DNA of 19,192 nt from an uncultured Collinsella sp. (GTDB lineage Bacteria; Actinomycetota; Coriobacteriia; Coriobacteriales; Coriobacteriaceae), in assembly GCA_959026535.1 (NCBI GenBank), contig CAUFMB010000041.1:1-19192 (forward strand), given 5' to 3'. Under the pieces are notes generated by a model, which was not told the origin of the DNA, ran no database searches, and saw only the letters and a list, made by a program, of their open reading frames with translations. How positions within the stretch are numbered: position 1 is the stretch's first letter; each line of letters begins with the position of its first letter. Positions 13,836 through 19,192 of this stretch are shown here, one piece after another. The position numbers were made by a program, and so were the translations under genes.

Positions 13836-14951
13836 CTAGTAAAGCGATGCGACATATCGGCCAAAGCCTGGCAATGCAAACTCAAAACGTCCTTGTAGAG
13901 GCTCTTCAATTACCCCAGCCTCTACCAGACGCTTTTTATACGTTGAAATCGAACCGGAACTCTTCTTAAGCCTCGCTGCCAGCTCTTGCCTGGTCGTCGT
14001 CCCAACCGGATTCATTGCACGAAGAAATTCAAGGTCCCCTCGTGAAAGTTCCGCCGCTGTTGAAGCGAAAACTCGCGACTCCAGCTCCTCTTGCGCAAGT
14101 TTCGCGCCTCGTTCGACATCCTCAATAGAAACCTCGGAGGCTTGGCGCGAAGCATTCCATGCCCGATACCCCACCAACTGGAACATAAATGGAAAACCAT
14201 CGATCGCCTTGGCAGCGAGGTCGATCGCCTCATCAGAAATCGTCTTGCCGCCGTCCTCAATCGTTAGTCGAAACGCTTCTTTTACCTCAGTCGGTGAAAT
14301 TGATCCCAGCGAATGTTGAGCCGCGCGACGAAGAAACGATGTCGATTTCCCCGTCAGCAGCGCCAGCACGCGAAACGGCAGCCCCGCCATAAGCAAAGCT
14401 ACCTTTTTATTCTCGCTTACAAAGTGCTGGTAGGTAGTAACAAGCTCCGTCATTTGCGCAAACGATGCATCCACTTCGTCAACGGCGATAAGCACCCCGG
14501 TGTCAGTCGCTTCAAGCTGAGCAAACAAAGCGTTCATCTTAGTACGCCAGTTAGCGCCCTCAAATTCAACATCGATGTTTTCCCAGCTCATGCTTCCTAC
14601 GGGGGCAATGCCGACACTGTTCACACGCCTAGAAGCGGGCTTTTCGATCAGATGGGCGGCTGATTCGTTGAGGCGCTGCAAAATGTCTTCGAGCATCCCC
14701 TCCGAGGCCGTCACATTCGCTGTAATCCAGCCCTCTTGCTGGGCGCGGTACGACAGATATGCCAAAAGCGCCGTTTTACCTGTACCACGCGCACCATAGA
14801 AAACCGAGCAAAGATTGGGATCGGAGTCGTCATTTTCAAACGCCAGCACCATATCATCGATGATTTGCTCACGGCCGGCCATATACGCCGGTACACGTCC
14901 GAACATCGGCGTGAATGGATTTGCCTGCCTGTACGCCGTCGGTGCCGCCAT
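13836..14951 (-). CDS. Orphan AAA ATPase with C-terminal winged-helix-like domain
   Basis: The 371-residue protein starts with a conserved-looking NPFTPMFGRVPAYMAGRE segment. It has Walker A GARGTGKT (53-60), Walker B VLIAVDEVD (153-161), and a Sensor-like stretch KKVALLMAGLPF. The last 70 residues (GDLEFLRAMNPVGTTTRQELAARLKKSSGSISTYKKRLVEAGVIEE) look like a winged helix-turn-helix. This is the build of prokaryotic ORC/Cdc6-like or archaeal-type ATPases (AAA_16/ATPase_2 class). ATG 14951 follows GGGAGG. Codons are less G/C-ending than in neighbours and the upstream region is A/T-rich, which suggests acquisition by transfer. No partner gene adjoins it. DNA-binding switch ATPase is the likeliest role; a defence role is possible but unsupported. 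Confidence 0.8.
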   Translation of the reverse strand: MAAPTAYRQANPFTPMFGRVPAYMAGREQIIDDMVLAFENDDSDPNLCSVFYGARGTGKTALLAYLSYRAQQEGWITANVTASEGMLEDILQRLNESAAHLIEKPASRRVNSVGIAPVGSMSWENIDVEFEGANWRTKMNALFAQLEATDTGVLIAVDEVDASFAQMTELVTTYQHFVSENKKVALLMAGLPFRVLALLTGKSTSFLRRAAQHSLGSISPTEVKEAFRLTIEDGGKTISDEAIDLAAKAIDGFPFMFQLVGYRAWNASRQASEVSIEDVERGAKLAQEELESRVFASTAAELSRGDLEFLRAMNPVGTTTRQELAARLKKSSGSISTYKKRLVEAGVIEEPLQGRFEFALPGFGRYVASLY

Positions 14952-15006
14952 AAAGCCTCCCTTTAACTCATATAACTTAATTATGCCCCTACTATCTATA
15001 ATTTAT

Positions 15007-15049
15007 TTGAGTATCTTTGAGTTTTTTGAGCATCCTTGAGTTCTTTGAG
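15007..15049 (-). repeat. Five phased TTGAG boxes (CTCAA on the gene strand)
   Basis: TTGAG begins at 15007, 15017, 15026, 15036 and 15045, spaced 10, 9, 10 and 9 bp. The region can also be read as a 19-bp tandem repeat (15007-15025 and 15026-15044, differing at three positions, all T/C) plus a partial third copy. It lies 56-98 bp upstream of the ATPase start in an A/T-rich promoter-like stretch. One box per helical turn suggests cooperative protein binding. Confidence 0.7.
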
Positions 15050-15091
15050 CGATCGGCCACGGCAGAACCAGTTGACTTTCTCTACCTAAAA

Positions 15092-15132
15092 AAAACCACC
15101 ACAAAGGTGCTGTTCCCCTTTGCGGTGGTTTT
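15092..15132 (-). terminator. Intrinsic terminator of the cytidylate-kinase-like gene (copy 4 of hairpin family)
   Basis: 15092-15107 pairs with 15117-15132 over 16 bp with one A-C mismatch; the stem is again CCACCACAAAGG. Read on the minus strand it is followed by eight T residues, a textbook terminator, starting six bases after the stop at 15139. The loop is a GTGCTGTTCC variant of the family's GTGCCTGTCC core. Confidence 0.85.
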
Positions 15133-15138
15133 GATCGG

Positions 15139-15762
15139 CTAGCCTTCGAGCTGCGCCACTTTGTAGCGGTAGGCAGCGGCGATAACGTCTTTGCAACCCT
15201 CGCGTCCCAACTTGGCGCGATTGACAACGATATCCTTGCCGCTCGTCATCTTCCACTTTCCGGCACTGTAGCGCTTGTAAAATGCCTCGCGCGCCTTCTG
15301 CTGCTGTTTGACCAGCTTGGCGCCCTTCTTTTTGTTAAGGCCACGCTTCTTGCGCACGATCTCGACGCGATCCTCAAAGGGAGCGGTCACCAGCACGGCA
15401 ATGTGGTTGGGATTGTTGCGAAGCAGGTAATCGGACAGGCGGCCTTCGATAATGCAGCTCTCGGTCTCGCCCAGATCCAAAATCACCTGACTCATCTTTT
15501 GGAACAACTTATCCGAGTACGAACGCGCATCGTAGCGGTCGGGCAGAAACGCCATGTTCTCCACGGCCAGACGCTCGTCGTAGGCGGCCATCTTGTCGAG
15601 CGACTCGCCCGCGCGCAGCGACGCACGCACCAGCAGCTCGTTATCGTACAGTGGAATCCCCAACTCGTCGGCAAGCATGCGACCAATCTCGTGGCCCTCG
15701 GCGCCAAAGTCGCGCGCGATGGTAATGACCACAGGATTCTTCTTATTCTCCAGATCGCTCAT
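15139..15762 (-). CDS. Cytidylate kinase-like family protein
   Basis: The 207-residue P-loop-kinase relative has the N-terminal signature VVITIARDFGAEGHEIGRMLADELGIPLYDNELL (11-44), the pattern of the cytidylate-kinase-like family (Pfam Cytidylate_kin2). Here the classical GxxGxGKS loop is replaced by ARDFGAEGHEIG. Later comes ESCIIEGRLSDYLL and a Lys/Arg-rich stretch (RKKRGLNKKKGAKLVKQQQ) like the lid region. True CMP kinase activity is uncertain; family members are mostly uncharacterised. ATG 15762 follows GAAAGGA. It lies downstream of the amino-acid transporter operon on the same strand, separated by a long hairpin, and may be a separate transcript. Confidence 0.85.
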   Translation of the reverse strand: MSDLENKKNPVVITIARDFGAEGHEIGRMLADELGIPLYDNELLVRASLRAGESLDKMAAYDERLAVENMAFLPDRYDARSYSDKLFQKMSQVILDLGETESCIIEGRLSDYLLRNNPNHIAVLVTAPFEDRVEIVRKKRGLNKKKGAKLVKQQQKAREAFYKRYSAGKWKMTSGKDIVVNRAKLGREGCKDVIAAAYRYKVAQLEG

Positions 15763-15814
15763 CGCGATTCCTTTCTAACAAATGAGAAATAGGCTGTTTA
15801 TCGCCTTTTCCACG

Positions 15815-15939
15815 ATAGCGTACCTGGGTTTTCCTGGTGCCCAAGATTGACCTGAAAGAGGAGCGACGCGTACTTTGGTACGCGAGCGACGGTTTGAAGG
15901 CCAAGGTTGGGTGCCAGGGAAAGCCAGGCTATGCGGCTA
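15815..15939. repeat. Long imperfect inverted repeat after the transporter operon
   Basis: The sequence folds around a perfect CGCGTAC/GTACGCG stem (15867-15873 and 15878-15884) with TTTG loop. Outward pairing then continues with gaps: CCCAA at 15840-15844 with TTGGG at 15907-15911, and GGTGCCCA-type and CCTGG-type matches out to about 15815 and 15939. The right arm overlaps the last codons and stop of the adjoining permease gene. There is no clear U-tract, so it may protect or attenuate the transcript rather than terminate it. Confidence 0.6.
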
Positions 15940-16567
15940 CGATGCGGCGTTGATATGCCCTCACCAGCAGCGAGATACCAAAGTTGAGCACAAAGTACAT
16001 CGCAAATACCAGGCCGTAGAGCATAAGCACCTGCGACAGGTCGATCGCATGGGCCATCACGACGTTTGCCGTGTACATGAGCTCGGCCACGTTAATGCCC
16101 GAAAGATACGAGCTGTCCTTGATGACGGTCGTGCACTGGCTAAACAGCGCCGGAATGATCGTCTTAAACGTCTGCGGCAGAATGATGTAGCGCATGGTGG
16201 CAAAGAAGCCAAAGCCCTGGCTCTGCGCTGCCTCAAACTGGCCGCGTGGAATCGAGTTGAGGCCGCCGCGCACAATCTCGGCCATAACAGCGCTGGTAAA
16301 CAGCGTAAAGGCGATGGTCGAAATCACAATGTCCAAACCCTGCACCGTAAAGTAGATAAACAGGATCCACAGCAAGTTTGGCGTGCAACGGAACAGCTCG
16401 ATATAGGCGCTCACCAAAATACGGAACGGGCGGGGCGCATAGCTTTTAACGAGCGCCAGCACCGTGCCAAAGATGAGCGAGAAAAAGATCGACAGCGCCG
16501 AGATCTCGATCGTCTTAACAAAGCCGCCCCAAATGTAGAGCAGGTTGGTCGCGTTGAAGATTTCCAT
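15929..16567 (-). CDS. Polar amino-acid ABC transporter permease (second)
   Basis: The 212-residue inner-membrane protein of the HisM/GlnP family has about five membrane spans and the EAA loop EAAQSQGFGFFATMRYIILPQTFK (about 117-140), which docks on the ATPase. It probably forms a heterodimer with the permease encoded just upstream. ATG 16567 follows GAGGAGG, which lies across the upstream gene's last codons; the gap is three bases. The last codons overlap the right arm of the 15815-15939 inverted repeat. Glu/Asp-type substrate is inferred from the binding protein of the operon. Confidence 0.92.
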   Translation of the reverse strand: MEIFNATNLLYIWGGFVKTIEISALSIFFSLIFGTVLALVKSYAPRPFRILVSAYIELFRCTPNLLWILFIYFTVQGLDIVISTIAFTLFTSAVMAEIVRGGLNSIPRGQFEAAQSQGFGFFATMRYIILPQTFKTIIPALFSQCTTVIKDSSYLSGINVAELMYTANVVMAHAIDLSQVLMLYGLVFAMYFVLNFGISLLVRAYQRRIVAA

Positions 16568-16570
16568 GCG

Positions 16571-17317
16571 CTAGGCCTCCTCTACGTTGTCGAGCCCCAG
16601 CTCGGCCAAGCTCACGCCGCGCGGACGCTCCTTGGAGCGACGCTCGAGCCACTGCACCAGCATGGCGAGCGGAAAGCAGATGATGAAGTACATAAGGCAG
16701 CAGACGATGTATCCCTGCAGGTAACCGTACAGACTCACAAAGTTGTCGGAACGGTACATAAGGTCGCCGCCGGCCACAAGCGCCAGCACCGACGTATTCT
16801 TGACCAGGTTGAGCGCCTGGTTACACAGCGGCGGCAAAATGATCTTGAATGTCTGGGGCAGCACGATGTACCAGTACGCCTGCGCACGGGTGAAGCCCTG
16901 GCTCTGGGCCGCCTCCATCTGACCGCGCGGAACCGCCTCGATACCGGTGCGGATGACCTCCGAAATGTAGGCCGCGTGATACAGACCCACGCCCAAGAAG
17001 CCCAGCACGAACGGCGCGATGCGCACCGGCTGGTCGGCACCGGTTATGGCCTGCAAAAACTGCGGTCCGGCCATGTACATAAAGAGCACCTGCACGGGCA
17101 ACGGGGTGTTCTGGTAAAACTCCACGTACACGCGGCTTATGGCGCGCAACACGCGCGAGCGAGTAGTAGAGAACACACCCAGTAGCGTGCCCAGCACCAG
17201 CGACAGCAGCAGACCGGCAACGACCACCTGTAGCGTCACGCCAAAGCCCTCCCAGAAGGGCCCCATGTTTTGAAATGTCGTCGACCAACGGTCGGCGTCA
17301 AATAATCCTTCGAGCAT
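16571..17317 (-). CDS. Polar amino-acid ABC transporter permease (first)
   Basis: The 248-residue HisM/GlnP-family permease has the EAA loop EAAQSQGFTRAQAYWYIVLPQTFK and the ELFR-like YVEFYQNTPLPVQVLFMY. The C-terminus is extended with a basic segment (ERRSKERPRGVSLAELGLDNVEEA). ATG 17317 is chosen for the AAGGAAGGA just upstream; the frame is open to 17350, but the added 11 residues have no ribosome site. It follows the binding-protein gene by 25 bp and is three bases from the second permease. Confidence 0.93.
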   Translation of the reverse strand: MLEGLFDADRWSTTFQNMGPFWEGFGVTLQVVVAGLLLSLVLGTLLGVFSTTRSRVLRAISRVYVEFYQNTPLPVQVLFMYMAGPQFLQAITGADQPVRIAPFVLGFLGVGLYHAAYISEVIRTGIEAVPRGQMEAAQSQGFTRAQAYWYIVLPQTFKIILPPLCNQALNLVKNTSVLALVAGGDLMYRSDNFVSLYGYLQGYIVCCLMYFIICFPLAMLVQWLERRSKERPRGVSLAELGLDNVEEA

Positions 17318-17342
17318 TTGATTCCTTCCTTGGACGATGCGC

Positions 17343-18218
17343 CTATACAAGACCCCAGGTCTTGACCTCTTGGTCGAGCCAGCCGTCGGCCAGGCGATCG
17401 CAAATCACCTGATCGACCACGGCCGAAAGGTCGCAGCCCTTCTTGGTCGCCACGCCGTAGCCCTGCTCGCCAAACTTGACCTCGGGCTGCAGCAGCTCAA
17501 CGGTCTCGTTCATGTAACCGGCCAGCGTGGAGCGGTCCATGGCAAAGACGTCGATATTGCCGGCGTCGAGCGAACTCTTGATGATGGGGTAGCCGCTAAA
17601 GGCCCTAAACTCGGGCTTGCAGCTAAAGCCGTTGTCCTTGATCATCTGCTCGATCAGGCCCTGCGTGGTAGCACCCTGGCTCACGCCGATGATCTTGCCG
17701 TCCAGGTCCTCAATCGAGGTAAAACCCGAACGCTTCTTGACCATGAGTCCCACGTAGTCGGTGCGGTACGGCGTCGAGAAATCCCAGCTCTTCTTGCGCT
17801 CGTCGGTGATAGTGTAGGTCGCCGCGACCACGTCGAGTTGGCCGTTATCGATCAGCGGGCCGCGCGTCTTGGGCGTTACGTCGGTAAACTCGACAAGCTC
17901 CTGGGCGCGGGCCTCCTTGTAGCTCACGCCAAAGACGGCAGCGGCGATCTGGTAGCACAAATCGACTTCCATACCCTCAAAGCGGCCCTTGGCGGTGTCG
18001 TAATAGCCATAGCCGGGAACATCCTTCTTAACGCCGGCATTCAGATGGCCACGCGACTTGATGGCCGCAAGCTTGGACCCCTTGTCGGAGCCCTCGCCGC
18101 TGGTGGAGGTGCCGCAACCGGTAAGCGCGGTCCCCGTCAGCGCAAGCATACCGGCGCCCGCCAGCTTCAAAAAGTGACGGCGCGACACGGGCGCCCTCGT
18201 CATATCCGTCATGTCCAT
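17343..18218 (-). CDS. Tat-type lipoprotein amino-acid-binding protein, PEB1-like (Asp/Glu)
   Basis: This is the extracytoplasmic receptor of the transporter. The N-terminus combines a twin-arginine motif SRRHFLK, a hydrophobic stretch and the lipobox LTGC, so export folded by Tat and then lipidation is predicted. The mature part has GMEVDLCYQIAAAVFG, KTRGPLIDNGQLDVVAATYTITDERKKSWDFSTPY and VFAMDRSTLAGYMNE, ending KTWGLV. This run matches what I know of PEB1a-type aspartate/glutamate-binding proteins more closely than histidine or cystine binders. I use ATG 18218; a GTG one codon upstream (18221) is equally possible, and the ribosome site is weak (TAGG). It follows the ATPase gene by eight bases. 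Confidence 0.9.
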   Translation of the reverse strand: MDMTDMTRAPVSRRHFLKLAGAGMLALTGTALTGCGTSTSGEGSDKGSKLAAIKSRGHLNAGVKKDVPGYGYYDTAKGRFEGMEVDLCYQIAAAVFGVSYKEARAQELVEFTDVTPKTRGPLIDNGQLDVVAATYTITDERKKSWDFSTPYRTDYVGLMVKKRSGFTSIEDLDGKIIGVSQGATTQGLIEQMIKDNGFSCKPEFRAFSGYPIIKSSLDAGNIDVFAMDRSTLAGYMNETVELLQPEVKFGEQGYGVATKKGCDLSAVVDQVICDRLADGWLDQEVKTWGLV

Positions 18219-18226
18219 CACCGCGC

Positions 18227-18958
18227 CTAGTGCAAAATCTTGGACAGAAACTCGCGGCAGCGCGGGTTCTCGGGGTTATCGAAGAAGTGCTCGGGCGTGC
18301 CCTCCTCCAGAATGCGGCCGTCCTCCATAAAGATGACGCGGTCGGCCACCTGGCGTGCAAAGCCCATCTCGTGCGTCACGCAGATCATGGTGATGTCCTC
18401 CTGCGCGAGCTCAATCATAACGTCCAGAACCTCCTGGACCATCTCGGGGTCGAGCGCCGAGGTCGGCTCGTCAAACAGAATGATGGGCTGCTTGGTGCAC
18501 AGAGCACGGGCGATGGCGATGCGCTGTTGCTGACCACCCGAGAGATTCTGCGGATACTCGCCGGCCTTATGAGCCATGCCGACGCGCTTGAGTGCGGCGA
18601 TGGCGATCTCGGTCGCCTCCTCCTTGCTCTTCTTTTGCAGCTTGATGGGCGCGAGCGTCAGGTTGCCGAGCACCGTCATGTTGGGATACAGGTTGAACTG
18701 CTGAAACACCATGGAACTATACTTACGAGCCATCTCCAGGTGATTCTTCTTGGTGAGCGGCGTACCGTCGATGACGACCTCGCCCGACGTGGGCTCCTCC
18801 AGATAATCGACGCAACGGATGAGCGTCGACTTACCCGAGCCGGAAGGCCCGATCATTACGAGCTTCTCGCCGCGCTTAACGGTGAGATTGATATCTTTGA
18901 GCACATGCAGGTCGCCAAAGTACTTGTTGAGATGCTTGATCTCGATCATGTCTGCCAT
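18227..18958 (-). CDS. Polar amino-acid ABC transporter ATP-binding protein (GlnQ-like)
   Basis: The 243-residue ATPase of the importer has Walker A GPSGSGKST (38-46), Q-loop VFQQFNLYPNMTV, signature LSGGQQQR, Walker B IILFDEPTSALDP and H-loop VTHEMGFA. The stretch FQQFNLYPNMTVLGNLTLAPI and the ending are typical of GlnQ/HisP. ATG 18958 follows GGGAAGGGA. It is the first gene of a four-gene minus-strand operon (ATPase, binding protein, two permeases). Confidence 0.95.
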   Translation of the reverse strand: MADMIEIKHLNKYFGDLHVLKDINLTVKRGEKLVMIGPSGSGKSTLIRCVDYLEEPTSGEVVIDGTPLTKKNHLEMARKYSSMVFQQFNLYPNMTVLGNLTLAPIKLQKKSKEEATEIAIAALKRVGMAHKAGEYPQNLSGGQQQRIAIARALCTKQPIILFDEPTSALDPEMVQEVLDVMIELAQEDITMICVTHEMGFARQVADRVIFMEDGRILEEGTPEHFFDNPENPRCREFLSKILH

Positions 18959-18993
18959 GAATGTCCCTTCCCTGCGTTTACACGAGTTGCACT

Positions 18994-18999
18994 ATTGTA
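18994..18999 (-). promoter_or_regulatory. Candidate -10 box of the amino-acid transporter operon
   Basis: TACAAT on the minus strand lies 35 bp before the ATPase start codon. The -35 position reads CTGCGG, a poor match. Weak call. Confidence 0.4.
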
Positions 19000-19064
19000 C
19001 GGAAAGAACCACGTTTCCGCAGCCCACACTACATTCCCGTAAAGAACCCGCAACCTTTAACCCA

Positions 19065-19131
19065 CTCATTGGGGACAGACTTAAATGAGTGCCCGCTCAT
19101 TGGGTACTCATTTAAGTCTGTCCCCAATGAG
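19065..19131. repeat. 67-bp palindrome with 26-bp perfect arms and GGGGACAG core
   Basis: 19065-19090 and 19106-19131 are exact reverse complements. The inner CCC (19092-19094) and GGG (19102-19104) extend the pairing to about 30 bp around a 7-nt loop. Each arm contains TTGGGGACAG, the same core as the 7092-7291 element, followed by an arm-specific sequence. It stands upstream of the amino-acid transporter operon. Confidence 0.85.
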
Positions 19132-19158
19132 CACCCAACCCATTACAGTCTGAAATAG

Positions 19159-19180
19159 GCCATCGATAAATTTCGATGGC
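19159..19180. repeat. Small perfect hairpin at the right edge
   Basis: GCCATCGA (19159-19166) and TCGATGGC (19173-19180) are perfect inverted repeats around TAAATT. It could be an operator or a terminator stem for a gene beyond the window; no U-tract follows on the plus strand. Confidence 0.45.
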
Positions 19181-19192
19181 GAGCATTCGGCG

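Noticed and set aside
15875..17185. Long plus-strand open frame opposite the two permeases
   Set aside because: Its product is His/Arg/Gln-rich with no domain, as expected for an antisense frame; the permeases have full family motifs and ribosome sites.

Overview
The window looks like chromosomal DNA of a high-GC anaerobic gut actinobacterium of the class Coriobacteriia, most likely Collinsella or a close relative. This rests on strong G/C-ending codon use, an anaerobic Nfn-type flavin complex, a LuxR-type regulator with a polytopic membrane N-terminus (a hallmark of this class), a sortase substrate, and many short palindromic intergenic repeats. It is an inference from gene content; no rRNA or database search supports it here.

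Layout. Bases 1-332 hold no gene but carry a 26-bp perfect inverted repeat. Bases 333-3449 (minus strand) are a tightly coupled three-gene ECF vitamin-type transporter operon: transmembrane T protein, a fused double ATPase, then an S component of unknown substrate. The linker of the ATPase contains a palindromic repeat-like segment. Divergent from it are glmU (UDP-GlcNAc synthesis), prs (PRPP synthetase) and pth (peptidyl-tRNA hydrolase), each ending in a strong hairpin. Next comes nfnAB (ferredoxin/NAD(H)/NADP(H) electron bifurcation), preceded by a structured leader with alternative hairpins.

Bases 9692-15138 are the accessory part. A sortase-anchored surface protein (minus) is transcribed away from a TTG-started membrane LuxR regulator (plus), with an 18-bp perfect operator-like palindrome between them. 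An orphan AAA ATPase with a C-terminal winged-helix-like region, of lower GC than its neighbours, follows on the minus strand. Upstream of it are five TTGAG boxes spaced 9-10 bp apart. Bases 15139-18958 (minus) carry a cytidylate-kinase-like protein and a four-gene polar amino-acid ABC transporter. The transporter's Tat-type lipoprotein resembles the PEB1 aspartate/glutamate-binding proteins.

The most unusual content is non-coding. A 55-bp unit (15-bp inverted arms around exactly 25 bp of variable sequence) occurs four times. Three copies stand in a row between two convergent genes with linkers of 25-26 bp, so 15-bp repeats recur every 40-41 bp in alternating orientation. The fourth copy lies between another convergent pair. 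In both places a CCACC/GGTGG hairpin stands just before the unit. Other repeat families include GGGACAG-core palindromes at 7092-7291 and 19065-19131, which resemble REP-type elements. No recognised mobile-element gene, CRISPR array, rRNA or tRNA was seen in the window.
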